Shown in pieces: positions 1-8,260 of a DNA stretch of 64,000 nucleotides. Under the pieces are notes generated by a model that searched no databases, was not told the DNA's origin, and was given only the letters and a program-made list of their open reading frames with translations. A program made the translations under genes and the position numbers. Position 1 is the first letter of the stretch; the number at the start of each line of letters is the position of its first letter. This DNA comes from Paraburkholderia bannensis NBRC 103871 (GTDB lineage Bacteria; Pseudomonadota; Gammaproteobacteria; Burkholderiales; Burkholderiaceae). The stretch lies in NCBI RefSeq assembly GCF_000685015.1, contig NZ_BAYA01000001.1, forward strand, positions 310,001-374,000, given 5' to 3'.

Positions 1-3
1 ACT

Positions 4-35
4 AAAAAGCCCACTCACGCTTTCTGAGCGGGCTT
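4..35 (-). terminator. Rho-independent terminator of the tRNA-Ala-Glu-Asp transcript
   Basis: Read on the minus strand, an 11-bp stem with one G-T wobble (arms at 25-35 and 7-17) is followed by a run of five T. It lies 5 bases beyond the CCA end of tRNA-Asp, so it is the natural end of the three-tRNA transcript. Confidence 0.8.
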
Positions 36-40
36 CTATC

Positions 41-117
41 TGGCGGAGCGGACGGGACTCGAACCCGCGACCCCCGGCGTGACAGGCCGGTATTCTAACC
101 AACTGAACTACCGCTCC
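41..117 (-). tRNA. tRNA-Asp (anticodon GTC)
   Basis: This is a 77-nt cloverleaf on the minus strand with acceptor GGAGCGG pairing to CCGCTCC-type 3' sequence, a GGTTCGAGTCC T-loop region and an encoded CCA. The anticodon loop reads CTGTCAC, giving anticodon GTC. It is the last gene of an Ala-Glu-Asp tRNA transcript. Confidence 0.97.
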
Positions 118-190
118 AACTTCGACACGACAGATGAGCGTCACTTCCCTCACCTGCTGCAACGTCAACCACGTTGACGACGCCTATGTC

Positions 191-266
191 TGGCGTCCCC
201 TAGGGGATTCGAACCCCTGTACTCACCGTGAAAGGGTGATGTCCTAGGCCTCTAGACGAAGGGGAC
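191..266 (-). tRNA. tRNA-Glu (anticodon TTC)
   Basis: This is a 76-nt cloverleaf on the minus strand with acceptor GTCCCCT, T-arm GGGGTTCGAATCCCC and an encoded CCA. The anticodon loop CTTTCAC gives anticodon TTC. It sits between tRNA-Ala and tRNA-Asp and downstream of gltX, whose enzyme charges this tRNA. Confidence 0.97.
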
Positions 267-321
267 ATGATCTTTGCAGATAATGCCTTGCTACACTTTA
301 CTGCTAAATACTCTGTTTTGT

Positions 322-397
<76 letters not shown>

Positions 398-415
398 TTG
401 CAAAACAGAAGCGAA

Positions 416-444
416 ATTTTAAACTGCATTTTTTCGCTTGTCAA
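416..444 (-). promoter_or_regulatory. Sigma-70 promoter of the tRNA-Ala-Glu-Asp operon
   Basis: On the minus strand a perfect -35 TTGACA (439-444) and a -10 TAAAAT (416-421) are separated by 17 bases. An A-tract lies upstream at about 460-470 and could act as an UP element. The predicted start falls about 10 bases before tRNA-Ala. This promoter lets the tRNAs be made independently of gltX. Confidence 0.85.
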
Positions 445-576
445 GCACTTTCGAATCATTTTTTTACTACGCTTTGAAGTTTTGGCGAAACTTCGTTGCT
501 TGATTCGAGGTACTTTCCGCAAGATCTGCTGCTTTTCTTGCGTTCCCCGTTCAGAGGAGACCGAATACTACAGGAC

Positions 577-608
577 TTCTTGCCCCGGCGCTAGTGCCAG
601 AGCAAGAA
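577..608. repeat. Inverted repeat downstream of gltX
   Basis: The arms TTCTTGC and GCAAGAA enclose a second stem formed by GCCGG and CTGGC-type sequence. It lies 14 bases after the gltX stop. No T-run follows on either strand, so a classical intrinsic terminator is not supported. It could be an RNA-stabilising or processing hairpin at the gltX 3' end. Confidence 0.4.
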
Positions 609-621
609 AACTTCAATTTTT

Positions 622-2043
622 TTACAGAGCCGCAGAAATGCCCTTTTCGATGCGGCTCACGACCGCATCACGGCCGAACAATTCGAGCACCGCGTCGATG
701 GCCGGCGTGTGCGTCGTGCCCGCCACGAAGAGGCGCACCGGCATGGCCAGCTGCGGCATCTTGAGCTTGTGCGTGGCAAGCGTTGCCTTGAAAGCCGCCG
801 AGATCGCCGCCTTCTCCCACTCCGCAGCCTTGAGCGCCGTCAGCAGATCGGCCAGCGCCGGGCGCACCGCGTCGGTGACGTGCTGGGCGACGGCATCGGC
901 TTCCGGCTGCGGCTCGCGGTAGAACATGGCGGCGCTTTCGGCCACTTCCTTGATCGTGTTGGCGCGATCCTTGAACAGCGCGACCACGCCTTCGAGCGGT
1001 GCGCCCTTAGCGAGCGCCGCGTCGTCCACGCCCAGTTCGGCGAGGAACGGCTTCGCCAGTTCGGCCAGACGCGCGTTGTCGACGCTCTTCAGGTAGTGGT
1101 TGTTGAGCCAGTTGAGCTTGTTGTGGTCGTACTGGGCCGGCGACTTGCCCAGGTGATCGAGGTCAAACCACTCGACGAACTGCTCGCAGGTGAACACTTC
1201 GGCGTCGCCATGCGACCAGCCCAGACGCGCGAGGTAGTTCAGCACCGCTTCCGGCAGATAGCCAGCGTCGCGGTAGCCCATCACGCTCATCGCGCCATGG
1301 CGCTTGCTCATCTTCTCGCCCTGCTCGTTCAGCACGGTCGGCAGATGGGCGTAGACCGGCGGCTCGCCGCCCAGCGCGCGCAGAATGTTGATCTGGCGCG
1401 GCGTGTTGTTCACGTGGTCGTCGCCGCGGATCACGTGGGTGATCTTCATGTCGAGGTCGTCCACCACCACGCAGAAGTTATACGTGGGCGTACCGTCCGG
1501 GCGTGCGATCACGAGATCGTCGAGTTCTTCGTTCGAGATTTCGACGCGGCCCTTCACCGCATCGTCCCATGCGACCACGCCCGTCAGCGGGTTGCGGAAA
1601 CGCAGCACCGGCTGCACGCCTTCGGGCGGCGTCGGCAGCACCTTGCCCGGCTCCGGACGCCACGTGCCGTCGTAACGCGGCTTCTCGCCGGCTTCGCGCT
1701 GGCGCTCGCGCAGCGCGTCGAGCTCTTCGGTCGACATGTAGCACGGGTAGACGAGGCCTTGCTGCTGCATCTGCGCGAGCACTTCGCGGTAACGATCCAT
1801 GCGCTGCATCTGGTAGAAAGGGCCTTCGTCGAAATCGAGGCCGAGCCAGGCCATGCCTTCGATGATCGCGTCCACGGCTTCCGTGCTCGAACGCTCGACG
1901 TCGGTATCCTCGATGCGCAGCACGAAGACGCCCTTGTTGCGGCGCGCGAAGGCCCACGGATAAAGCGCGGAGCGGATATTGCCGAGGTGGATGAAGCCGG
2001 TCGGGCTCGGCGCAAAGCGGGTACGGACGGGAGTCGTGGTCAT
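622..2043 (-). CDS. gltX: Glutamyl-tRNA synthetase
   Basis: Class I aminoacyl-tRNA synthetase that charges tRNA-Glu in the cytosol. The 473-residue length is typical for a discriminating bacterial GltX. The HIGH-type signature is seen as [11 protein letters not shown] (residues 13-22) and the KMSKR loop at residues 244-248. The ATG follows directly on a leader whose -10 box lies about 160 bases upstream. Downstream on the same strand is a tRNA operon that includes tRNA-Glu, an arrangement recurrent in Burkholderiaceae. No frameshift or missing motif is seen. Confidence 0.97.
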   Translation of the reverse strand: MTTTPVRTRFAPSPTGFIHLGNIRSALYPWAFARRNKGVFVLRIEDTDVERSSTEAVDAIIEGMAWLGLDFDEGPFYQMQRMDRYREVLAQMQQQGLVYPCYMSTEELDALRERQREAGEKPRYDGTWRPEPGKVLPTPPEGVQPVLRFRNPLTGVVAWDDAVKGRVEISNEELDDLVIARPDGTPTYNFCVVVDDLDMKITHVIRGDDHVNNTPRQINILRALGGEPPVYAHLPTVLNEQGEKMSKRHGAMSVMGYRDAGYLPEAVLNYLARLGWSHGDAEVFTCEQFVEWFDLDHLGKSPAQYDHNKLNWLNNHYLKSVDNARLAELAKPFLAELGVDDAALAKGAPLEGVVALFKDRANTIKEVAESAAMFYREPQPEADAVAQHVTDAVRPALADLLTALKAAEWEKAAISAAFKATLATHKLKMPQLAMPVRLFVAGTTHTPAIDAVLELFGRDAVVSRIEKGISAAL

Positions 2044-2506
2044 GGGCGAATACTCGAGGACGGTGTCGTCTCGCGACCGGTTGGTGCGACCTCGCGCGTG
2101 ACGAGGGAGGCCAATCCGGCGGCGGTGGACGGCGTAGGTTCGCGGCGCAAGGCGCGTGGCGCGGCGCCGGAAGCGAACGAAAAACCGGGAAAATTAGAGA
2201 CGGGATTATACCCGTCGCGCGGCGCTTCGGCCGCCCCAGGGCATGGGGGGCAAAGGTTCGGGCTATTCAGGCTGCATCGCGCTGTTTGCGCACCCTATCC
2301 AGCGCGCATTGCACGTCACACTGCGTTACACAGACAAAGCGTGGACAACGCGTGCGCACGTGGCGCTTTGCCTTATGATGTCGGCGCGCTGGCGCCCTCG
2401 CCGGCCTGATGCGGCCCGTCGATGCGGGCCGCCAGAACAAACGCGGCGCGACCACTACACGCACATACACGCACATGCCTGCTCGCACGCCGCCTGGAGA
2501 AATTGC
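2044..2506. other. Divergent intergenic region gltX / patatin gene
   Basis: This stretch has no convincing gene. It holds the gltX leader and promoter (perfect TATAAT at 2205-2210, minus strand) and the upstream region of the plus-strand patatin gene. A TATGAT at 2374-2379 could be a plus-strand -10, but no -35 fits it. Open frames across it lack codon or domain support. Confidence 0.6.
2199..2216 (-). promoter_or_regulatory. gltX -10 box embedded in a perfect inverted repeat
   Basis: On the minus strand a perfect TATAAT (2205-2210) is flanked exactly by the 6-bp arms GACGGG and CCCGTC. No good -35 is seen at 17 bases. The site would start transcription at about 2198, giving a leader of about 155 bases for gltX. 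The symmetry may be an operator or a hairpin at the transcript start; that part is inference. Confidence 0.55.
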
Positions 2507-3514
2507 TTGAAGCCCAGCACGAAGCCCGTCTTGCCGACCGACCCGCAATCCGACCTTGAATCGACCTGCGCCGCCCCTGCGTCGCCGGCCATTTCGCTGC
2601 GCCGCCGCCACTTTTCGCTCGCGGCCGCATCCAGCGTCCTCGCGGCCTGCACCACCACCGGTACGCAATCGCCCGAGAACAAGCCGCAAGTCGCCCCGCC
2701 GCCCATCGCACGCACGCAGCGCCCGATCCGTGTGGGCCTCGCCCTTGGCGGTGGCGCCGCGCGCGGTTTTGCGCACATCGGCGTGATCAAGGCGCTTGAG
2801 GCCCGCAACATCCAGGTCGACCTGGTCACGGGCACGAGCGCGGGTTCGGTGGTCGCGGCGCTATACGCCTCGGGCATGAACGGTTTCGCGCTCAACAAGC
2901 TCGCGCTGACGATGGATGAAGCGTCGATCAGCGACTGGGCCATGCCGTTCCGCACGCGCGGCATCCTGCAAGGCGTGGCGCTGCAGAACTTCCTCAACAC
3001 CACCCTGCACGACCGCCCGATCGAGAAGATGAACAAGCCGCTCGGCGTCGTCTCCACCGACCTGCAAACCGGCCAGCCGATCCTGTTCCAGCGCGGCAAT
3101 ACCGGCATTGCGGTGCGCGCATCGTGCAGCATTCCGTCGATCTTCGAACCGGTGAAGATCGGTGGCCACGAATACGTCGATGGCGGCCTGGTGAGCCCAG
3201 TGCCGGCCTCGTTCGCAAAGAAAATGGGCGCCGATTTTGTGATCGCCGTGGACATCTCGTCGCGTCCGGAATCGGCGTCGACGCTCAGTCAGTTCGACGT
3301 CCTGATGCAGACCTTCACGATCATGGGCCAGTCGATCAAGACCTACGAGCTCGACAAATACGCCGACGTCGTCATCCGACCGAGCCTCAGTGCAATGTCG
3401 AGCAGCGACTTCACGCAGCGCAACGCCGCGATTCTCGCCGGTGAGGAAGCCGGCGCACGCGCGGCCGCCGAAATCGAGCGCAAGCTGGCTGCGGCACGCA
3501 GCGCGCAAGCCTGA
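2507..3514 (+). CDS. Patatin-like phospholipase lipoprotein (RssA-type)
   Basis: Predicted serine hydrolase of the patatin family, probably acting on phospholipid at the envelope. I chose the TTG at 2507 because GGAGA lies 6 bases upstream and no ATG nearby is better; the product is 335 residues. Residues 32-48 form an export signal: three arginines, a hydrophobic stretch and lipobox LAAC with Cys48. The patatin domain shows the oxyanion loop GGGAARG, nucleophile motif GTSAG and catalytic DGG near the end. A bidirectional terminator separates it from the converging NlpC gene. The substrate cannot be read from the sequence, and the start is uncertain. Confidence 0.85.
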   Translation: MKPSTKPVLPTDPQSDLESTCAAPASPAISLRRRHFSLAAASSVLAACTTTGTQSPENKPQVAPPPIARTQRPIRVGLALGGGAARGFAHIGVIKALEARNIQVDLVTGTSAGSVVAALYASGMNGFALNKLALTMDEASISDWAMPFRTRGILQGVALQNFLNTTLHDRPIEKMNKPLGVVSTDLQTGQPILFQRGNTGIAVRASCSIPSIFEPVKIGGHEYVDGGLVSPVPASFAKKMGADFVIAVDISSRPESASTLSQFDVLMQTFTIMGQSIKTYELDKYADVVIRPSLSAMSSSDFTQRNAAILAGEEAGARAAAEIERKLAAARSAQA

Positions 3515-3540
3515 ACGGTTTCCGGGCGCCAGACGCAAAA

Positions 3541-3570
3541 AAGCCTGCTTCGATGAAGCAGGCTTTTTTT
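3541..3570. terminator. Bidirectional terminator between the patatin and NlpC genes
   Basis: An 11-bp perfect stem (3541-3551 with 3555-3565) has a 3-base loop, A residues on its left and T residues on its right. It can therefore end both the plus-strand patatin transcript and the minus-strand NlpC transcript. Confidence 0.85.
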
Positions 3571-3593
3571 GACCCGACCCGATAAAACCGCGC

Positions 3594-4313
3594 TTAATTG
3601 CCGCCGGTCGTATCGAACTGCGCGCTCACGCGCTGCTTGAGGCTTTGCTGCTGGTCAGGCGTGAACGAGGTCTCGATACGGCGAGCGCCCGTGAAACGCT
3701 TTTCCCAGTAACCATCGTCCAGATCGTCGACGCGAATCGTGCTGCCGGTGGACGGCGAGTGCACAAACTTGTTGTCGCCGATATAGATGCCCACGTGCGA
3801 GAACGTGCGGCGCATCGTGTTGAAGAACACGAGGTCGCCCGGCTTCAGGTTGCTCATGCTCACCTTTTCGCCGACGCGGCTCATTTCCTCAGCACGGCGC
3901 GGCAGGTTCATGCCGAGCGTGTCCTGGAACACGTAACGCACGAAGCCGCTGCAATCGAGGCCCGAATCCGGCGTATTGCCGCCCCAGCGGTAACGCACGC
4001 CGATCATATTCAGGGCGCCAACGACCACGTCGCCAGCCTTGCCGGCCATGCCGGAAAGGAATGCGCGTGCGCCGCCTTCGGACGGAGCCGGTGCGGATTG
4101 CGTGCTCGAGGGCGTGGAAGGAGCGTTCTGAACGGCCGCCTGGGCCGAAGGAAGCGACTGCGAATTCGCCTGGCTGGAGGGGGCGAATGAGACATTCTGG
4201 TTAAAGCTGCTAGCTTCGTCGGCAAACGCGCCGTTAGCTGCGGCCATCAGTACGCCGATGAACATGCCGGCGACGACTCGCGTGCAAGCCTGGGTCAGGT
4301 ATCGGTGCTGCAT
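3594..4313 (-). CDS. NlpC/P60 peptidoglycan endopeptidase, exported
   Basis: Predicted cell-wall cysteine peptidase cutting peptide stems of peptidoglycan in the periplasm. It has 239 residues with a signal peptide ending near residue 31, a Ser/Gln/Ala/Pro-rich linker (about 36-83) and an NlpC/P60 domain (about 90-210). The catalytic set is visible: Cys121 in the DCSGFV motif, His173 in SHVGIYIG and a third polar His185. The gene has its own promoter with near-consensus boxes (4366-4394) and no clear Shine-Dalgarno. It lies directly downstream of yejF on the same strand. The exact bond cut is not deducible. Confidence 0.9.
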   Translation of the reverse strand: MQHRYLTQACTRVVAGMFIGVLMAAANGAFADEASSFNQNVSFAPSSQANSQSLPSAQAAVQNAPSTPSSTQSAPAPSEGGARAFLSGMAGKAGDVVVGALNMIGVRYRWGGNTPDSGLDCSGFVRYVFQDTLGMNLPRRAEEMSRVGEKVSMSNLKPGDLVFFNTMRRTFSHVGIYIGDNKFVHSPSTGSTIRVDDLDDGYWEKRFTGARRIETSFTPDQQQSLKQRVSAQFDTTGGN

Positions 4314-4365
4314 GGGTCGGTAGAAATTGCCCGTAAATCAGGGAGTTAGAAGAAAAGTTTGGACG

Positions 4366-4394
4366 ATACTAGCCAGATAGTATTTGTGTGTCAA
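4366..4394 (-). promoter_or_regulatory. Sigma-70 promoter of the NlpC/P60 gene
   Basis: On the minus strand a perfect -35 TTGACA (4389-4394) and a -10 TAGTAT (4366-4371) are 17 bases apart. The surrounding sequence is clearly AT-rich compared with the rest of the window. Transcription would start near 4359, about 45 bases before the ATG. Confidence 0.8.
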
Positions 4395-4430
4395 AACAAA
4401 TAGAAAAATACAATCGCGACGCGCACCTCA

Positions 4431-4447
4431 TTGGTGAATTTCACCAA
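4431..4447. promoter_or_regulatory. 17-bp perfect palindrome, candidate operator
   Basis: Arms TTGGTGAA and TTCACCAA are separated by one base. The site lies 26 bases past the yejF stop and about 37 bases upstream of the -35 box of the NlpC gene. No T-run follows in the direction of yejF transcription, so it looks more like a dimeric regulator site than a terminator. The regulator is unknown. Confidence 0.5.
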
Positions 4448-4473
4448 AAATCTCCCTAAAGTTCTCAGGAGGT

Positions 4474-6093
4474 TCAGCGATCGAAGGCAGCTTTCAGCAA
4501 CTTTCGCGTGTAAGCGTGGGTGGGGTCGTCAAAGATTTTTGTTACATCTCCGGCTTCGACGATCGCGCCGTTCTGCATCACCGCGACACGGTGCGCCATG
4601 GCCCCGATCACCGCCAGGTCGTGGCTGATGAACACGTAGCCCAGGTTGTATTTGCGTTGCAGCTCCGTCAACAATCGCAGCACCTGCTGCTGGATCGACA
4701 CGTCGAGCGCACTGGTCGGTTCGTCGAGCACAATCACGCGCGGCTCCAGCACCAGCGTGCGCGCGATGGCGATGCGCTGGCGCTGGCCGCCCGAAAACTC
4801 GTGCGGATAACGTTGCAGCGCCGTGCGGTCGAGTCCCACTTCGCGCAGCACGCCGACGATGCGCTTGCGGCGCTCGTCGGCGGAGAGTTCGGGCCGGTGC
4901 AGCGCCAGCCCCTCCCCTACGATGCGCTCGACGGTCTGACGCGGTGAAAGCGAACTGAACGGATCCTGAAAGACCACCTGCAGATGCGCGCGCAGGCCGA
5001 GCCGCTCACGCCCCTGATAACTGGCGATCGGCCGCCCCTGGAACTCGACGCCGCCACCCGCGGTTCGTTGCAGACCCAACAAGGCCATCGCCAGCGTCGA
5101 CTTGCCCGACCCCGATTCGCCGACGATGCCCAGCGTTTCGCCCTGACGCACCGACACGCTCGCGTCGTTGACCGCACGAAAGCGCCCACGGTGCCACCAT
5201 CCCTTGAAGCCCGGCAGCTTCGTCGCAAAATCGACGCTCACGTCTTTCGCTTCGAGCAGCACCGGGGCGATCGGCAGCACGGGGAGGACGTTGCGCTCCG
5301 GACGACTGGCGATCAACCGCTGGGTGTACGGATGCTGCGGCGACTCGAAAATCTGCTCCACCGTGCCCGTTTCCACGAGCCTGCCCTTCTCCATCACCGC
5401 CACGCGCTGCGCGAAGCGGCGCACGAGGTTCAGGTCGTGCGTGATGAGGAGCACGGACATGCCGCGCCGCTGCGCCTCCTCGCGTTGCAGTTCGAGCAGC
5501 AGGTCGACGATCTGGCCGCGAATCGTCACGTCGAGCGCCGTGGTCGGCTCGTCCGCCAGCAGCAGGCGCGGACGGCACGCCAGCGCCATCGCGATCATCA
5601 CGCGCTGGCGCTGCCCGCCCGACAGCTGATGCGGATAGCTGAACAGACGCCGGCGCGGCTCGGGAATGCCCGTGCGCTCCAGCAGCCCCACCGCGCGCTC
5701 GTACGCCTCCTTCTTCGGCACGCCGTCGTGCAGCACGATGGTTTCGGCGATCTGCTCGCCGATCGTGTAGAGCGGGTTCAGCGCCGTCATCGGCTCCTGG
5801 AAGATCATCGCGATCTCGTTGCCGCGCAGGCCGCGCATCGCGCGTTCGTTCTTCGCGAGCAGATCGTCGCCGTCCAGACGGATCGCGCCCTCGATCTGCG
5901 CATCGCGCAGCAGGCGCAGGATCGCCAGCGCCGTGACGGTCTTGCCGGAACCGGATTCGCCGACCAGCGCCACACGCTCGCCGCGACCGATGGCCAGCGC
6001 GATATCGTCCACCGCCAGCGTGTCGCCGAAGCGCACGCTCAAATGCTCGATCGACAGCAGCGGCGTTGCAATGGTCTCAGGCAGTGCGCTCAT
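4474..6093 (-). CDS. yejF: YejF-type peptide ABC transporter, fused ATP-binding protein
   Basis: Energises the inner-membrane YejBE permease for uptake of oligopeptides and microcin C-like compounds. The 539-residue protein has two complete ABC cassettes. The first has Walker A GESGSGKT (residues 45-52), signature LSGGQ and Walker B LLLADEP; the second has [13 protein letters not shown] and VIVLDEP. The start at 6093 overlaps the yejE stop as ATGA, which implies translational coupling. Two-in-one ATPases are typical of the Yej branch, whereas Dpp/Opp systems use separate D and F subunits. Confidence 0.92.
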   Translation of the reverse strand: MSALPETIATPLLSIEHLSVRFGDTLAVDDIALAIGRGERVALVGESGSGKTVTALAILRLLRDAQIEGAIRLDGDDLLAKNERAMRGLRGNEIAMIFQEPMTALNPLYTIGEQIAETIVLHDGVPKKEAYERAVGLLERTGIPEPRRRLFSYPHQLSGGQRQRVMIAMALACRPRLLLADEPTTALDVTIRGQIVDLLLELQREEAQRRGMSVLLITHDLNLVRRFAQRVAVMEKGRLVETGTVEQIFESPQHPYTQRLIASRPERNVLPVLPIAPVLLEAKDVSVDFATKLPGFKGWWHRGRFRAVNDASVSVRQGETLGIVGESGSGKSTLAMALLGLQRTAGGGVEFQGRPIASYQGRERLGLRAHLQVVFQDPFSSLSPRQTVERIVGEGLALHRPELSADERRKRIVGVLREVGLDRTALQRYPHEFSGGQRQRIAIARTLVLEPRVIVLDEPTSALDVSIQQQVLRLLTELQRKYNLGYVFISHDLAVIGAMAHRVAVMQNGAIVEAGDVTKIFDDPTHAYTRKLLKAAFDR

Positions 6094-7196
6094 TGATTGC
6101 CTCCGGCCTTCATCGCGTCGGAGATGCGTGTGTCGAGCGCGTTGCGCAGCGCGTCGCCCATGAACGTCAGCAGCAGCAGCGTGACGACGAGCACGCCGAA
6201 CGTCGACATCGAAATCCACCACGCGTCCAGATTGCCTTTGCCCTGTGCGAGCAGTTCGCCCAGACTAGGCGTGGGCGGCGGTACGCCCAGCCCGAGAAAA
6301 TCGAGGCTCGTGAGCGCGAGAATCGACCCGCTCATGCGAAACGGCAGGAACGTGATCACCGGCGTGAGGCTATTGGGCAGCACGTGACGCCAGATGATCT
6401 GCCAGTTCGACAGACCCATTGCGCGCGCGGCGATCACATAGTCCTGGTTGCGGTTGCGCAGGAATTCGGCACGCACGTAGTCCGATAAACCGATCCAGCC
6501 GAACAGCGAGAGCAGCACGATCAGCAGAATGAAACCCGGCTCGAAGATCGACGCGAAGATGATGAGCAGATAGAGCTCAGGCAGCGCGCTCCATATCTCG
6601 ATCAGGCGCTGGCCGACGATATCGATACGGCCGCCAAAATAGCCCTGAAACGCGCCCGCCAGCACGCCCAGGATCGTGCCGATGGCGGTCAGCACCAGCC
6701 CGAACTCCACCGAAACCTTGAAGCCATAGAGCAGGCGCGCGAACAGATCGCGCCCGCTCGCGTCGGTGCCGAGCCAGTTCTGGCGCGACGGCGGTGCGGG
6801 ATTGGGCACCTTCGAGAAGTAGTTCAGCGTGTCGTAGTAGTACGGATTCGGCGGATAAACCGCGAAGTTGCCGGGCGCGTCGAAGCGATGGCGGATATAC
6901 GGATCGAGATAATCGGCGGGCGTCGGGAAGTCACCGCCGAACGCCGTCTCCGGATAGTCCTTGAAAAGCGGGAAATACAGATGGCCGTCGTAGCGCACGA
7001 CGATCGGCTTGTCGTTGCACCAGAGCGGGCCTGCCAGGCTCACCGCAAACGCGACGATGAAGATAATCAGGCTCCAGTAGCCAAGGCGCTGCTGCTTGAA
7101 ACGCAGCCAGACGCGCCGCGCGGGCGTGGGCGACTTGAAGGCGCGCACGCTCTCGGTACGCAGTTCGGGTTCGGCGCCGGTGCGGACTCGGTTCAA
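6090..7196 (-). CDS. yejE: YejE-type peptide ABC transporter permease
   Basis: Inner-membrane permease of the Yej importer, 368 residues. A cytoplasmic N-terminus is followed by a first membrane segment near residues 40-60, a long periplasmic loop of about 100 residues, and the binding-protein-dependent permease core with the EAA loop near AARAMGLSNWQ. The start is a TTG one base after the yejB stop, with GGAG about 8 bases upstream, so it is translationally coupled. Its stop overlaps the yejF ATG. Confidence 0.9.
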   Translation of the reverse strand: MNRVRTGAEPELRTESVRAFKSPTPARRVWLRFKQQRLGYWSLIIFIVAFAVSLAGPLWCNDKPIVVRYDGHLYFPLFKDYPETAFGGDFPTPADYLDPYIRHRFDAPGNFAVYPPNPYYYDTLNYFSKVPNPAPPSRQNWLGTDASGRDLFARLLYGFKVSVEFGLVLTAIGTILGVLAGAFQGYFGGRIDIVGQRLIEIWSALPELYLLIIFASIFEPGFILLIVLLSLFGWIGLSDYVRAEFLRNRNQDYVIAARAMGLSNWQIIWRHVLPNSLTPVITFLPFRMSGSILALTSLDFLGLGVPPPTPSLGELLAQGKGNLDAWWISMSTFGVLVVTLLLLTFMGDALRNALDTRISDAMKAGGNQ

Positions 7197-7197
7197 C

Positions 7198-8235
7198 TCA
7201 GCGCTCCAGTTGTTCGAATTGGATGCGGGGATCGACCCACACGTAGCAAAGATCCGAAATCAGCTTCGTCAACAAGCCGATCAGGGTGAAGAGATACAGC
7301 GTGCCAAGCACGACCGGATAGTCGCGCCGCACCACCGACTCGTACGACAGCAGCCCCAGGCCGTCGAGCGAAAACAGCGTCTCGATCAGCAGGCTGCCCG
7401 TGAAGAACGCGCCGATAAACGCCGCCGGAAAACCCACCACGAGCGGCAGTAACGCATTGCGGAACACGTGCTTCCAGAGCACGGTGCGCTCGGACAGCCC
7501 CTTCGCGCGCGCGGTCAGCACGTACTGGCGGCGGATCTCTTCGAGGAAAGCGTTCTTGGTGAGCATCGTCGTCACGGCGAAACTGCCGACCACCGACGCC
7601 GTCACGGGCAGCGCGATGTGCCAGAGGTAATCGACGATCTTGCCGCCGAGCGAAAGCGTGTCCCAGTCGTCGGAGGTGAGATTGCGCAGCGGGAACAGTT
7701 GCAGGAAGGTGCCGCCGCCGAACAGCACGAGCAGCAGCACGCCCAGCACGAAACCCGGAATCGCGTAGCCGAGCAGCACGATCAGGCTCGTGACGAGATC
7801 GAAACGCGAGCCGTTGCGCACCGCCTTGGCGATGCCCAACGGCACCGATATCAGGTAGGTCAGAAAGAACGTCCACAGTCCGATGCTGATGGACACCGGC
7901 AGCTTCGACACCACGAGCGACCACACGCTCTGGTGATGGAAATAGCTCTGCCCGAGATCGAAGCGCGCGAAGCGGCTGAGCATCAGGAAATAGCGTTGCA
8001 GCGGCGGCTTGTCGAAGCCATAGAGCTGCTTGAGTTGCGCGATCTGCTGCGCGTCCACGCCCGAATGCGCGCGCATGCCGAACGGCATGCCCTGCTCCGC
8101 GCCGCGCCGCAGGTCGCGCACGGCCTGCTCGACGGGGCCGCCCGGCACGAACTGGATCACGGCGAAGGTCAGCGTAAGTACGCCGAGCAGCGTCGGGATC
8201 ATCAGCAGCAGGCGTTTGACGATGTAGCTCCACAT
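7198..8235 (-). CDS. yejB: YejB-type peptide ABC transporter permease
   Basis: Second membrane subunit of the Yej importer, 345 residues. I chose the ATG giving MWSYIVKRLL, because the hydrophobic first helix then starts at once, as in DppB/OppB/YejB proteins. The EAA-type loop appears as TARAKGLSERTV. The C-terminus carries another two hydrophobic segments. It begins 25 bases after the yejA stop, and only one base separates its stop from the yejE start. Confidence 0.9.
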   Translation of the reverse strand: MWSYIVKRLLLMIPTLLGVLTLTFAVIQFVPGGPVEQAVRDLRRGAEQGMPFGMRAHSGVDAQQIAQLKQLYGFDKPPLQRYFLMLSRFARFDLGQSYFHHQSVWSLVVSKLPVSISIGLWTFFLTYLISVPLGIAKAVRNGSRFDLVTSLIVLLGYAIPGFVLGVLLLVLFGGGTFLQLFPLRNLTSDDWDTLSLGGKIVDYLWHIALPVTASVVGSFAVTTMLTKNAFLEEIRRQYVLTARAKGLSERTVLWKHVFRNALLPLVVGFPAAFIGAFFTGSLLIETLFSLDGLGLLSYESVVRRDYPVVLGTLYLFTLIGLLTKLISDLCYVWVDPRIQFEQLER

Positions 8236-8260
8236 GATTCTGTGCTCGCTTCGAAGATGA

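Noticed and set aside
577..608. Hairpin as an intrinsic terminator of gltX
   Set aside because: No T-run follows on the minus strand, so I list it only as an inverted repeat.
709..2409. Very long open frame antisense to gltX
   Set aside because: In high-GC DNA the frame opposite a real gene often stays open. The product is Arg/His/Ala-rich without any domain, and the opposite strand encodes a complete GltX. The same reasoning rejects long antisense frames across yejA, mutS, tex, kup and purA.
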